Shown: in pieces, positions 14,101 through 24,356 of the stretch
Position numbering within the stretch: the first letter of the stretch is position 1
Layout: every line of letters starts with the position of its first letter
NCBI GenBank assembly: GCA_948470475.1
Contig: OX419338.1
Coordinates: 35,228,095 to 35,292,094, forward strand
DNA length: 64,000 nucleotides
Direction: 5' to 3'
Source of the DNA: Galaxea fascicularis
Lineage: Eukaryota; Cnidaria; Anthozoa; Scleractinia; Euphylliidae
Position numbers and translations under genes: made by a program
The notes under the pieces: generated by a model
Seen by the model: the letters and a program-made list of their open reading frames with translations, nothing else
What the model was told of the DNA's origin: nothing
The model's database searches: none

Positions 14101-17100
14101 CATTTCAGATATCGAAAATGGTGCCAATGGTTAACAATCGCTAAGGTGCAAAATTCTGCATATCGATTTTTTGAAATTCGTTTTACTGTGAGATTTATGG
14201 CATCATAAGCACGCAAATTCATACCATTATCATTGCAGTTACCGGTATGTACGTTAACAACAATTGCTTACATAGCCTTTTAAAGAAGGTTGGATTATCT
14301 GCAATTAGCAAAACAAAAAATATTGGAACTACACATAATTTTCTCCAAGTTTTAGGGATTTTTCTCTCTAAAGTGCAGTTGGGGCCTGGGGCAAGTTGCA
14401 CATGTGCAATAACAATAATTTATAAATTTCACATGTTCACCTTCGCAGGTTTCACCAATATAGTGGCAAAAACACTGAAAAACAGTGTTTTACAAAATTA
14501 ATACAATCTGTAAAAATCCCTTGGCAACAATGCTAAGTCTGTAGTTAAGTTAGTCCTCCCTTAAGGTGATTCCTTAGAAATAAAACTTCCCGATGAATTT
14601 TTGTTAAACTTTCCCTGAATGTTCTCTACCGAGCACTGTTTCGAAAAATACAATAAAAATGATAGGTCACCATTCTCGTTTAAGAGATGCGACGGGCCAA
14701 TCTTGCCCCATTTATGCGTGTACTCGTTCTGATCACGCACGTTATTCATCGGTCCACGTTACATTTTGCGGTAGCTCGAAACATAGTTTTTAAAAGAAAT
14801 ACTCGGAAAAAAACTTGACAGGTAGAAAGTGTCGAGCATATAGGACAATATCATATAAAATTTGTGGAAACATCACACTATTTAAAACGACGTGGACGTA
14901 AAGAGTTGGTAGAGTCGTTATTTTCGCGGTCATAATTTGCATCACAGAGCAACGGTTTCGTGCACTCTTTCAATTATATCTTTTTTTCCTTCCGATAAAA
15001 TTTTTTAGTTTTTTTTTAAATAAAGGAGGATAATATGTACACTATTATTATGCAATAAAAAATATAGGTCACCATGCTCGTTTAAAAGAAAACGAACATT
15101 TATTTCGCTATCGAGTTAAGCTTGATGGAAATTCTTTCGTTGTCAGTACGTGCACGCGCTAATTTGTGCGTGCTAATGACGCGAAATCGTGTGCAGTAGG
15201 GATGCGCAATGCAATACTGAGGAATCACCTTAAACTAAGCCATAGCCATTTGGTCGCTTAGCAGTCCTTGGATATTTTCTTTCATTTGCATTCACTCTCT
15301 TGTTTACTTTCTTTCAGGTATCTATGCCATGATTGACTTGTATGGACAGTGTGTTCAGATATCTGTATATGATGAGGATTACCAAGGAACTCAAGTTGTC
15401 GAGGTTTCTGATGAGCCGCAAGCTGTGACTGAAGCTGTTTCTGTAACTGAAGGAACAAGTAAGTATTTTGAGATTACAATGGAATGGCAGAGCTTATCAT
15501 TTAGTCAACCAAGGTTATCTGAAAAGGCCTTAAATATTATTTTAAATCCTTTGAGGGATTCTTTTCTTTTCTTTTCTTTGGACTTGACATATTTCTGATT
15601 TTTGTTTCCCAAGCTAAGGAAAGTTGCGGCTTCCACTCCTGTTGTGGCAAGAACATCCGTCTTATGAACAACAAGATGACAGCCATGAGGTCTCAGGGAT
15701 TCAATCATGGCATTGTGTTCAGTGGGAAACCTCTTGAACAAGATGAGATTTTTGAGGTGATTTAGATGGAGATGTCCATGTTTGAGGCCTTATAAAGTCA
15801 TTACGTGATGTCCTTCATGGTTCTCAATAGAACTTTGAACAGCCATTACTGTGCTATTTTCAGTCATAACATTGAAATACCTGGCCAATACTGATCAAGG
15901 CACTTTTACAACCCTAACTTTTCCTAGTAACACCCATGTGAAAGGTATTACTGGTTACATAGTATTATTAATGTTCACTATACACAAGTTTTTATTTTCA
16001 GATTGTCATTGACAAAGTAACAGCCAGCCAGTGGTCTGGGTCAGTTGCTGTTGGCATCACAACTAAAACAGTCCCACTGTTAACTGTTCCTTCCTCTGCA
16101 CTGGAGCTGCGAGATGGGACATGGCTCATGACTGGATCATGTGTCATGAAGGATGCTGTGGTTGTGAAAGAAAATTATGGTCACAGTTTGGACAGACTAC
16201 AGGTAATAGTTGTGTTATGTTTGGTCATTAATTAACCCTTTACCTCCCAGATTTGATTAGCATATGTAACGTCTCCTTACAATACCTTGTCCAGCCGACA
16301 GGTGATGAGAACAAAGAGACGTATTGGCCAGAAGGTGTTATCTTGATATAAGCCCAAATTCTCTTAACAAATGTACAAGGAACTGAATAGCAGCAACAAC
16401 AGAGAATTTATTTAATCAGATCTAGGGAGTGGAAAGGTTAATGATTTGATTGCTGATTGAGTTTACAGGAATGGTGGGCTGTTAAAAAGTAACAATTGAA
16501 AATGCATGCTATATTTTTGCCATTATTAAGCTATAGAGTTTAACCAGTTGTATGATATTATTTTGGTCACTTAAGGGTCTTTTTAATCATTGATAGTCTT
16601 GTCAAAATGTACAGTATTGACTGCTTCATGGTGAGTGACGATTTTATCCTTAACGAGGTCCTTAGCTTAGTTACTTGAACTGATCCTTCCAGATTCGCTT
16701 GAGTCATTTCTATTCTAAAGTACAAATCATAACCTACATCTGTGAATTGTTCCCTTTTCCTTTCCCTCTCTTTTTTGTGTCAGTTTAACTCCCACTCTCT
16801 TCGTCAAACTTTATTCACTTTCCATTCTTCCTCTCCCACCAAAATCCAAAATGGTAGTTATGTTATTCATATTACTGAGCATTAACTCACCCAAAAGTAC
16901 CCCAACACTGCAGTCTAGAGCCTTCAAGCCAAAGGGAAACTATAAGCTATAATTATTTCTTAGGGCCAATTTACACAGTAGGATTTGTCGAGGGCGTCTT
17001 GGCGTATGCTACATAATGTAGAACAAAGTTGTGCCTCCTTTGGGTTTTGGTCAAAATTTCAACTTTGCTAAAATCTTGCACACAGCTCAAATAGGAAAAG

Positions 17101-20100
17101 AAATCATGTTTTCTGAGTTCTTGGAAGCATTTACACATGATTTCTAGACTCCTTTTTGAAATAGGCAAAGTTTAAGCCAAATTCAAAATTTGACCCAAAA
17201 CCATGTGGTACCCCCTTTGGGTTTTGCTCAAAACTTCAACTTTGCTAAAATCTTGCACCCAGCTCAAATAAGAAAAGAAATCATGTTTTCGGAGTTCTTG
17301 GAAGCATTTACACATGATTTCTAGACTCCTTTTTGAAATAGGGAAAGTTTAAGCCAAATTGAAAATTTCACCCAAAACCATGTGGTACCATGTGAATGCT
17401 CCTACAACTTCTCTACCACAGACGCACACGACCTAAAATTTGTCGTAGGATTTTGAATCATTTTTTAAAACCATACGACAGTTGTAGGTATAGGGAAGTT
17501 GAATGACAAGTGTCATATACGATTTTTTGCATTGCACAAGCAGCGCGCGCTACAGAAGTTGCATGCGACGGTCGTAAGCAAAAATCATACCGTGTAAATC
17601 GGCCTTTAGGTGATGATCAATCAATCTCTTAGTTGTTTCATAATGTGCAGTTGCTGAAGATATGGATACCTCCCCCACGGTAGGTCAATGGAAATTCCAA
17701 GGGAGAGGGGGTGACAAAAGGAAAAGTGTAAAAAGAAAAGTATGGAGCTAAATTAAAATTTCCTGAGGGGTGGGGGGGTGCAAACCAAAACACCCTCCAT
17801 GGAGAGGTGGGGAGGCATATGGATATTTTCTGGAACCACGCAATGCCAGTATTTTTTTTTTCAGTGAAGCTAATGAGTTCATGTTGTTTTCAGCCAAAAA
17901 CAAAGATTGGAGTACAGAGGCAAAGAGATGGCACTTTTCATGTGTTTGTGAATGGTGATGACCAGGGAGTGGCAGCTGTGGATATTCCTCAAGTGAGTCA
18001 TCCATATATTTACATTTCCTTGTCTGTGACTGTTTTTTTCTTTTTTCTGCTCTTTGTGTCCAGCAAACCGATTTCCAAAGATCAGTGTAGTGCATACATG
18101 TACTTTCGATAATAATTTTTATTATATCTCGCAGTTAGTATGCGCGCTGTGATTGGTCAGTTTTGCTGGCCGTACTCTACTGTACGGCCCGCTAAATTTG
18201 AAAGTTTCCTTTTCCGCGCGCCTGATTAAGCTCAGAGATATAATAAATATCTTACTAACCTCGTTTTCTCGCTCTGTAGTGAACGGGAAAAAACTTGGTC
18301 CGTAACTTACTGTACGGACCGAGAAAACGAGGTTAGTAAGAGGTATGTTGTGTAAACCACCATCAGAACACTGTGATGCTAAAGAAAAATGTCATTGATT
18401 TTTGCTATGATGAGCCATGTTTTTGTTACTGATTAATAATTGTGGTGTCGTTTCTTTTCTTTTCCAGAGTGTGTATGCTGTGGTAGATATCTATGGTGTG
18501 GCTCAAATGGTCTCCATTTCAAGTCCATCTACTGGTATGTTGTAACAACCAAATACATTTCGCATTATTATTGCCTCCAAGATATCAACACATAACAAAA
18601 TTTCACTTGTATTTATTTGCCTTCTTGCAATATTTAACGCGTTTCAGTTTAAGTTAGTGGCGAATAGATCTAAGAAAACTACCAGGCTTATAAAATAGCC
18701 GCAGGACGTCATGTAATATTCTTTGCATTCGCTTTTATTGATCTGTATATTTAAATCGTGACATGGTATTGCTTACACTTTTTTGTTTTTGTTTTGGTGT
18801 TTCCTAAGCAGAGATATCTCCACCTTTAACTGGAGTGTTGGTGAATGGAGAATCACATCCATCAGTTTCTCAAGTTTCTGAGGTAACAAGCATAAAGAAA
18901 CTCGGACCCATTGAACTCACAATTTTAAATATTGTATTGAGCACACATGTAATGATGTGTGTGTTGTGGTTATCCCTAACCCTCACGAACCCTAAACCAC
19001 AGAGCCATTACCATAATTTGTGTCAAAGGAAAAACTAAAATTAAACTGGTTTGAAAATTTTTAAACTAAAGAAAAATTTGAACCACAATATATATACTAC
19101 AGCTTGGTCCGTAAAGATCAACAGGCTTACAAGTTCTAAGACAACTTACTGTCCTGTTTTGTAGGTAAAAGAAGAAGTCGAAGAAGAAACAAGAGAATCC
19201 ATCAGCAATTTACAAAAGTAAGTTTATTTATACTTAACACGCAAAGCTCATGTGCTTTACATTCTGGGCCCGGTTGTTCGAAAGCCGGTTTACGCTAACC
19301 TAAGATTGAAATTAATCTAGGAGCTTAATTTTCTTTCCCCAAACGTTGTTCATTGCTGATATTCTGCAAAATTTTAGATTAGGGGAAGTCAATCCTGAAA
19401 AACAAAAAGCAGCCGAAAAAACTTTCATCCAAAAGTTAAAAACTGTAACCAAAGTTTACGCTAATCCTCGATTAGGTTAATCGGCTTTCGAACAACCGGG
19501 CCCTGTTGGATAGGTTGTCTTTCCTGTGGAGTGTTTCACACTTTGTGTGTCTGGGTGTCCTGCGGAGTTTGCATTGTTGTGGGAGTTTGGATGTTTTGTG
19601 GAGTAGTGTTAGTTGTAGTGATCATGGGTGTGCCTTTAAACGCATTTCTTTATTGGTGGGTGTCTTGTAAGATTGGCTCCCTGTGGCATCCGTTTTGTGT
19701 GATATTGGTAGCCTGTGGTTGGTCAGTGATCAGCACCCATATCACTCGTTCTTTATTTCCAAGAAAGAATAATTTATAAACTACCATAATGGGTTATTTT
19801 CCGTATTAATAGCAATCTTCATAAGATGCAAGCTGTCAATTATTTGAGTGATCTAAAACGTTTTTTAAAGCAGTTTATTGGTAGTAACGACATTACCTAA
19901 ACATGAGTAACTTGTTTTTGCTCTCAGACTTTTGTTCCACAAAAACTGTGGCCAATTCATTGCACTTGACAGTAACCGTACCACTGCCAGGAGAGTGGAC
20001 AGTTATAATCACGGAGTAGTGTTGAGTGAAAAACCTCTTCCAGACAATCACTTATTTCAGGTTAGACTTATCTTGTTAATTTTGTAGTTTAAGCCTCCTT

Positions 20101-23100
20101 GCATTTTGCGTGGTCGCATTAACGGGACACATTTACGAAGAAAGAAACACATTAAAATTCTGTAAGGTGGCTGTTGGTTGAATTCAGTAATAGGTAGCTT
20201 TCACGTTAACTCATCGGTGGTGGTGCCGTCGTGGTGATGGATGCGGTCGGTGACGGTAAACAATACATCTCTCATCATCTCGTTTTGTTGCTTCATCAGC
20301 ATTTGTTCGTTTTACCATTGTTATCTTTGTTTCCAGAGAACTGGAAACTGAAAAGCTGAAAACCACCTATAAGTGAGATTTTGATGGGCTTTTTTTTGTG
20401 TGGGGGGGGGGGGGTTAAGGCAGTTGTGAATTGTCAGCTGATTTTGCTAGACTGGTCAATCAGTTTAAAAATCCTAGGGGAACAGTGACTGGCCTTTGGT
20501 TGGCTATCAGAGATAACAGTTAACATGAACAATTCGACCACCTTACGCATGGAATAACAATAATACCTTATCTCCATCTGTGGTTTATAAGGTTTGTATC
20601 AGGAAGCTGAACAGCCGCTGGACAGGGTCTGTGATGATCGGAGTCACTGCTCAGGACCCAGACTCTTTGACAAGTCTACCGAGCACGGCTAACAGTATCA
20701 AGATCAGCCCGTGGATTGTTGTTAACAATGCAGTGTATGTCAATGGAAATAAGGTGAGGAAGCCACTCGTAGGTTACATCACCAGTAGGCTCGATTACCA
20801 GCCGCTGCTTCAGGAAATGAGCCCGCGCTACATCACCAGCAGCAAAACAGATAGCATAATTATGTAGGATGGAGTGGGTAATGATTTACCTCGAAATATA
20901 TGAATTGATACAAGGGAGTCTTATTTTGGAATACAGATCTAGGTTATCATTCACCATGTGAATTTCAAAGTGAACGTTCATCGCAATATGCCTAAAATTA
21001 AACCATCTTTCCAGTAGATTTTCGAAAAGTGCGACGAAGGGATAACGCGTGAAACGTCAGCTTTTAGAATCCCTGTACGGTGGTCAATTTACAATTTACA
21101 TTATAACCAAATTCTTGCTCACAACTCCCCCACCGTCGCAGTACCACAGATTTTTAGAAACTACCCCCTCTATCCAAGAAAAATTCCGTTTTGTTTGCTT
21201 TTCTTCTGTTGGTTTTCGTTTTGTTTGCAATGGAGAACAAGAGATCTTGAGACAGAGCAACTTTTTGTAATTAATGACCACAAGCTCTATTTGTGGTTGC
21301 CAATATTGTCATAGTTGTTGTTCAAATTTGAAAAGGTTGTATTTGTTGTACATTTGTATTTATTTATCAGTATTCTTCACTGTTTGAGTTATCTTATCTT
21401 CGATTCCAATGTTGATTAATGAGTCTCTTTAACATGCAGGTTAATGACAACTTGCGTCGAAGCCTGGACAGTCTTCAAGAAGGAGATACACTCGGAGTCC
21501 TGATTGACAAGAAAAGCCGGTTACACCTGCTTATAAACGGAGAGGATCTTGGACCTATTGCCCAGGCTATTCCCGCCAGGCGATTTGCTGTTCTCGACTT
21601 ATACGGGTGCTGCGAGGAAGTGTCTATTGTGACAGCTGATCATAGTGAGCGTGGGCGCGTCATTATGGAGGAAACAAAAGCCGAGAGAAGTTCAAGTAAG
21701 ATTCTTTGTTAGCGCAATGCGCCTACCTTGTGTGAAAAATTTTTGTAGAACTTTGACTTCGCTAATAATTGATGATATTGCAGGTTTTCTCATTCCAGCT
21801 AAGAGAATACGCCGACATTCCAAACTCTAAGACATAAACTGCTTTTTCCAAGCTGAACTGTAAGAAATACAGCTCTGTTTTGATGCCAGCTAAACATTCA
21901 AGCCTGCAGTTGGCTACAGATCAACGGAATGATTTTGTGCAAAATTTTCTTTTTTTTTTCGTTTTCCACTTGCTTTGATTTTCCTCCCAAAAACTGATCA
22001 CGCTTTTATAATCCAACCACACAGAAAAAAGCGGTGAAAAAGACGGAATAGAGAGCAAAAGGCTGGTTATGATGTTAACCTGATTATGATTATAGTGCTT
22101 TATTCGTTGACCAGGTGAACACAACAAAGGCCCATGTGACTACAGACAATTGTGCGATAGATTCCGAGCTAGTCTAGCCATACCAGGTCAGTCAAACCAA
22201 TATCTATAAACACTTGAGTCGTTTAAACTGGTTCTAATGTGGCTGTTGGGAACCCAGACTCATCCTTTCCTTGGGTTGCCCTGTGGGAGACCCATAATCC
22301 TCAGCGACCTTTCGTGTTCTGTCGGGCGCTTCTCTCGCTGTGTTTGTGTGTTGTTCGTTTGTTTGTCATTTTATTGTTATTTTTGTTAGTTCTTTGTATG
22401 TGTGTTTTCCTAGTCAAGGGAGAAGGAGAAGCCTTGATAACAATTTTTAGCGATCAGATAAGAAGAAGAGGCAGCTGCGTCAATCTCATCGTTATTAATT
22501 TACAAGGAGAATTTCTGCGTTGACTGCGGTGCTTACTGTGAAAATCCGAAAACCGTGAACACTAGAAATATTTATGGAATGTTAGTGTGTTTCAAGTCAA
22601 AAGACAATCGTGCCAGAAAATTAAATCGCAAACAATAACGGTAATTAGTTTGTGGTTTCATGTTGCTTTTGATTGGTTGCCGCACAATGGGAAGTGTCAA
22701 AATCAAATCGAATCAAAGTGTTCACGGTTTTTGGATTCGCACAGTAAAAGTTTAAACTAAAAGTTGTATTTTGGCCTGGTGTTGCCTGATGTTCAGTGTT
22801 TTGCAAAGTAAAATTTAAAAGGTAGTAAGGAATTCTCTGACCCCTTCTCTAGCTTCCTGAAAAAATGAGAGAATTCAAGCTTTGAGCTTTGTCGTTTGTA
22901 ACAGCGTTTTTTTGTTCTTCACACAGATGAGTACTTTAATACGGATTGTAAGTTGAATGTTTGTTACTGTCAAACTTGCCATGAGGCTCGCGGCGAAAAG
23001 CGCTATGCTGTCAGCGGTGATCCACCATGTCGGTATGCGTTGCCCTTAGGATGGTGCCAGTTTGCTTTAAGGTGAGCATGCGCAGATCGATTTAGTTTCT

Positions 23101-24356
23101 TCAAAGTTTTAAATGCCGTGGTTCAGAAAATTAAAGAACAGCTTTCTCCGTGTTAGCTATTGTCAAAGAATCATGGATTCTCGGCCAGTATTTAAACCTT
23201 GAACTTTCTACCTCCTCTGAAAATGGACTATTTGTTTCTTGTTCAGAATTCCCCCTCGAATTGAAGCCTATCACGTGTTTGACAAGTGGCACGTGGCCTT
23301 TTATGGCACCTTGATTGGACGGCTTCGAAGAATACTTGATCTCGGTGATATTCCTCTTCAAGGTAAGCCCACAGCTCGTTTTAACAAAAAAAGTCTAGTC
23401 TTGAGGTTTACACCATCTATTATATAAATCAATTTAGAGTGACTTTTTTTCTGTTATACCCGGATGTGCTTTTATTTGTCAGTTTGTACTGGTCAGCGGC
23501 GGACTGGCACATCAAACAAAGAAAACGAAGTACCCCAGTTATGTGTATCTCCCACAATACTCTGCGCGCGTGAAACACAATCCAAGAGGCAGGAGTAAGT
23601 ATTGCTTAGGGAGTTGCTATACAAATAAGGTAAGGTGGGAGATTTTCCACCGTGACTATCAGACGCGGTGATTTCGGTGTATGATATTTCAAACCCGGTG
23701 CTGCTCTTGTCCACCTCCCCCCCCGCCCCCTCCCCTCCTCCTTTCAGGGGTCCTCAGGGGTCCCCTTGGTCTCGTGTACTCACACTGCGCTTCTTCTCAT
23801 CTGGAACTGCAATCTTTAGTATACATAATAGGATTTAGTATTTTGTAATTTGAAAATAATTAGATGAGTAAAATTTCAAAGACTGCCAATTTGACATTGA
23901 AAGGAATTTTAGTGCATGGTGGTATTGCTTGTTAATTATTTTGTGGAGGCAGTGCCAGTGTAAATTGCTAATTTGGATAGAAGGTAAGAGTTGCTATACT
24001 ATCGTTAACATTATGAAATTTCAACACAACTATATATAGTGATAAAATAAACAGGAATAAAAGAGATAGCGTTGCACAAATGGGTATGCTTACGCGAACG
24101 AGCAGACAAGTTGATTTGATTTTCACTTCGTTTTACTAGGTATCGGGATGGTACAACTGGAAAAGCATACAGAGCTCAAGTCGCGTTACAGCTTCTCGTC
24201 AAGCCAGGATCGTATAGAACTGGACATAGCCATCGCGAAGTGGATGCTAATGAACTGTTGGATCAGAATCTAGGCACAGAAAATCTGGAATGGTATCTAC
24301 TCAACCAGGGATCGGTGGTGTTAACAACTCTACTTATTAAGATAGAGCCCACATGA
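403..24356 (+). CDS. NEURL4: Neuralized-like protein 4 (NEURL4), 3' part, 23 exons in window
   Basis: Twenty-three exons, listed in the module entries below, join in phase to 1,230 residues ending at a TGA at 24354-24356; the first exon enters in phase 1, so the 5' part (probably one more NHR domain and the start codon) is off the left edge. The protein is a chain of five Neuralized homology repeats, each with an FHxxCG opening, a WxGSxxxGVT middle and a GxxHFFxNGxD end, followed by the NEURL4 C-terminal region. Mammalian NEURL4 has six NHR domains and acts with HERC2 and CP110 at centrioles and in ubiquitin signalling; that role here is inferred from orthology. No RING domain is seen, unlike NEURL1. 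The introns hold at least eight mobile elements, including a 6.6-kb Kolobok. It is convergent with Dishevelled. Confidence 0.93.
804..834. repeat. (GA)n microsatellite
   Basis: An uninterrupted GA dinucleotide run of about 31 bases in the intron between the first two NHR-a exons. Confidence 0.95.
2101..5975 (+). CDS. Kolobok-type (Mutator-like domain) transposase with MBD-like N-terminus
   Basis: Five exons (2101-2471, 2810-2919, 3243-4681, 5137-5249, 5687-5975) join in frame to 773 residues with GT-AG junctions and no stop. Residues about 36-80 ([29 protein letters not shown]) look like a methyl-CpG-binding domain; an acidic/basic linker follows. The exon 2-3 region begins a transposase core with [13 protein letters not shown] (Asp about 288) and [13 protein letters not shown] (Asp 365/367), the DG.W..RGH and DADS signature of metazoan Mutator-like/Kolobok transposases. 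A third acidic residue was not assigned. Exon 4 is highly basic. The last exon ends with [17 protein letters not shown], a zinc-knuckle-like motif. AATAAA at 6022-6027 fits a 3' end. Start chosen as the ATG that begins the MBD exon; an upstream in-frame ATG at 1987 would add 38 residues. Confidence 0.82.
5471..5550 (+). repeat. tRNA-like sequence (tRNA-derived SINE or pseudogene)
   Basis: GTAGCTCAGTGATTAGAGC is a good tRNA A box; the expected B box is decayed (GGACTAAAATCCC). No 7-bp acceptor pairing was seen, so it is not called a functional tRNA. It lies in the last intron of the Kolobok transposase. Confidence 0.55.
6022..6027 (+). promoter_or_regulatory. Polyadenylation signal AATAAA of the transposase
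   Basis: AATAAA 47 bases after the transposase stop codon. Confidence 0.6.
6160..6420. repeat. AT-rich tandem duplication, about 120-bp unit, two copies
   Basis: The block containing TTGACAAAAC, ATACATCAGTTTATTGTAAA, TATGTAAAAATTACT, TTGTTGACA and TCTTGTAAATAAAACT is repeated twice with few changes. It sits between the convergent 3' ends of the two transposon genes. Confidence 0.75.
6433..7536 (-). CDS. Second, opposite-strand gene of the Kolobok element, product unrecognised
   Basis: Five candidate exons on the minus strand: 7536-7478 ([19 protein letters not shown]), 7387-7270 ([20 protein letters not shown], ending RRVFGILW), 7152-7076 ([20 protein letters not shown]), 6773-6636 ([20 protein letters not shown], ending DYPDPEGAA) and 6489-6433 ([18 protein letters not shown], stop). 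All four junctions have GT and AG, and three keep frame; the 7270 to 7152 junction is out by one base, so a microexon or alternative site is missing or the gene is broken there. The end resembles in layout (GKG, P, V..(I/V)R, PDPEG.Y) the tail of the P2X7-type zinc-coordinating domain found in many cnidarian mobile-element proteins, but the cysteine part was not found, so this is only a hint. Lies between the transposase 3' end and the right TIR. Confidence 0.5.
8222..8315. repeat. Partial copy of miniature element family B
   Basis: Carries the terminal motif TTTCAGAAAATATGCATACC and CAATGGAAATTC followed by a G-rich tract, shared with the copies at 17649-17857 and 29155-29300. Confidence 0.6.
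8762..9134. mobile_element. TA-flanked miniature transposon, pogo/Tigger-like ends
   Basis: Terminal inverted repeats CAGTCGAACCTCGATTATCC and complement at the far end, with TA on both sides (8760-8761, 9135-9136); 373 bp. A second inner CGGATAATCGA motif is doubled at the right end. The TIR form is that of Tc1/mariner-superfamily pogo/Tigger elements. No transposase ORF. Confidence 0.85.
9655..12188 (+). CDS. NEURL4: NEURL4 NHR module b (exons 9655-9757, 11010-11280, 11987-12188)
   Basis: Second NHR domain in the window: [19 protein letters not shown], then [17 protein letters not shown] with [16 protein letters not shown], then [20 protein letters not shown] and [17 protein letters not shown]. 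Phases match throughout (AAT built across 8185/9655, AGA across 9757/11010, GAC across 12188/12745). Its introns carry a palindromic element (9935-10113), a TA-flanked element (11369-11702) and a tRNA-derived SINE (11751-11825). Confidence 0.92.
9935..10113. mobile_element. Palindromic (foldback) miniature element
   Basis: Two near-complementary arms begin GTTGTAGGTCAAAATGAAAT and end in the reverse complement; the centre is TATTCACAAATTGTGAATA. Nearly the whole 179 bp can form one hairpin. No coding capacity. Confidence 0.8.
10801..10960. repeat. Dispersed repeat fragment
   Basis: The stretch around 10880-10915 (CGACGTTTCGACCGTGC, CTTCGGTCATTATCAAGTGA) is a motif I recall as frequent in cnidarian genomes, probably a retroelement remnant; followed by a short (TA)n run at 10936-10951. 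Confidence 0.35.
11369..11702. mobile_element. TA-flanked miniature mariner-like element
   Basis: Ends CAATAAAAACC and GGTTTTTACTG are inverted and flanked by TA (11367-11368, 11703-11704). The motif TAAGAACCT recurs at least five times inside on one strand, and GTTAGGCTAAA near the left end is mirrored by TTTAGCCTAAC near the right. Confidence 0.8.
11751..11825 (-). repeat. tRNA-derived SINE head
   Basis: On the minus strand: GTGTGGTGGTGAGAGCAAGC (A-box-like) and, about 30 bases on, GGGTTTGATTCCC (B box). No Leu/Ser-type folding was verified. It lies 160 bases before a NEURL4 exon. Confidence 0.6.
12745..15458 (+). CDS. NEURL4: NEURL4 NHR module c (exons 12745-13041, 13540-13788, 15318-15458)
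   Basis: Third NHR domain in the window, preceded by a short acidic linker. Exon 12745-13041 has [20 protein letters not shown] and RWSGSMEAG; 13540-13788 has [22 protein letters not shown] and [20 protein letters not shown]; 15318-15458 has [19 protein letters not shown] and an acidic tail. The acceptor at 13539 sits directly after a long TTTA/TTTG microsatellite. The next intron contains a 665-bp TTAA-flanked element. Confidence 0.92.
13134..13181. repeat. (ATT)n microsatellite
   Basis: Interrupted ATT/ATG trinucleotide run in a NEURL4 intron. Confidence 0.85.
13428..13531. repeat. TTTA/TTTG microsatellite forming an exon's pyrimidine tract
   Basis: About 100 bases of TTTA and TTTG units end eight bases before the splice acceptor AG at 13538-13539 of NEURL4 exon 13540-13788. 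Confidence 0.9.
14565..15229. mobile_element. TTAA-flanked non-autonomous element with Kolobok-like ends
   Basis: TIR GGTGATTCCTTAG at the left and GGTGATTCCTCAG (complement) at the right, flanked by TTAA at 14561-14564 and 15230-15233; 665 bp. The first bases resemble those of the full-length Kolobok (GGTATTCCT). An internal pair of about 30 bp (ATAGGTCACCATTCTCG and ATAGGTCACCATGCTCG) is duplicated in direct orientation. No ORF. Confidence 0.8.
15614..19217 (+). CDS. NEURL4: NEURL4 NHR module d plus acidic linker (exons 15614-15756, 16002-16202, 17894-17992, 18468-18534, 18812-18882, 19165-19217)
   Basis: Fourth NHR domain in the window: [65 protein letters not shown] and [18 protein letters not shown]. 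Two small exons (18812-18882, 19165-19217) encode a proline/serine then glutamate-rich linker ([11 protein letters not shown]). Splice phases are 0, 0, 0, 1, 0 and 2 in order, all consistent. The 16203-17893 intron has a Harbinger-like element with an internal duplication and a second miniature element next to the acceptor. Confidence 0.9.
16963..17605. mobile_element. Harbinger-like non-autonomous element with internal 177-bp tandem duplication
   Basis: TIR GGGCCAATTTACACAGTA versus AGGCCGATTTACACGGTA (complement at the right), flanked by TTA (16960-16962 and 17606-17608), as for PIF/Harbinger. Inside, 17036-17212 and 17213-17389 are two direct copies of one 177-bp unit with few differences. 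Confidence 0.8.
17649..17857. mobile_element. Miniature element family B, most complete copy
   Basis: Left GAAGATATGGATACCTCCCC and right GGGGAGGCATATGGATATTT are inverted; a G-rich core and GGAGCTAAATT lie between. It ends about 35 bases before NEURL4 exon 17894-17992. Related copies at 8222-8315 and 29155-29300. Confidence 0.7.
18111..18345. mobile_element. Foldback element
   Basis: CTTACTAACCTCGTTTTCTC at 18251-18270 pairs with its complement at 18324-18343; upstream are TATATCTC/GAGATATA and ACGGCC motifs also inverted. It contains the CGCGCTGTGATTGGTCAG type of motif seen also near 41810. Confidence 0.65.
19266..19503. mobile_element. Inverted-repeat element with GGGCCCGGTTGTTCGAAAGC ends
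   Basis: The 22-bp ends are perfect inverted copies; the subterminal TTTACGCTAA and TTAGGTTAATC motifs are mirrored too. 238 bp, no clear target duplication, no ORF. Confidence 0.8.
19928..21695 (+). CDS. NEURL4: NEURL4 NHR module e, the last NHR (exons 19928-20060, 20592-20753, 21440-21695)
   Basis: Fifth and last NHR domain: [74 protein letters not shown], then [20 protein letters not shown] and [19 protein letters not shown]. It is more divergent than the others: the usual TWM(M/L)SG is PWIVVNN and HFF is HLL. The final exon ends in phase 1 at A|gtaaga. Confidence 0.9.
20401..20414. repeat. Poly-G run
   Basis: A run of 12 or more G in a NEURL4 intron. A longer one is at 25034-25049. Confidence 0.9.
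21033..21160 (+). mobile_element. Penelope-like element 3'-end fragment (repeat family A)
   Basis: GACGAAGGGATAACG, GAAACGTCAGCTTTTAGAAT and GTACGGTGGTCAATTTACA are shared with copies at 25990-26095, 26101-26385, 39925-40045 and 54510-54670. The PLE assignment is an inference from the coding tail of the 26101-26385 copy. Confidence 0.55.
22115..24356 (+). CDS. NEURL4: NEURL4 C-terminal region (exons 22115-22186, 22927-23071, 23247-23362, 23483-23594, 24140-24356)
   Basis: This cysteine-containing C-terminal region separates NEURL4 from the short Neuralized proteins. The exons read [73 protein letters not shown] and [16 protein letters not shown], ending [14 protein letters not shown] and LLIKIEPT before TGA. 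The CNVCYCQTC pattern and [12 protein letters not shown] block match the family from memory. Human NEURL4 is similar up to its end, so the protein is complete at the C-terminus. Confidence 0.9.
22536..22744. mobile_element. TA-flanked miniature element
   Basis: CTGTGAAAATCCGAAAACCG at the left mirrors CGGTTTTTGGATTCGCACAG at the right, both next to TA. 209 bp in the intron 22187-22926. Confidence 0.7.

Noticed and set aside
17036..17389. CRISPR-like direct repeats
   Set aside because: Two long tandem units inside a transposon in a eukaryotic intron; no spacer structure anywhere in the window.
21784..21832. Possible extra NEURL4 exon (between gcag and a later site)
   Set aside because: The flanking exons 21440-21695 and 22115-22186 already join in phase (AGT across the junction) and no donor follows.
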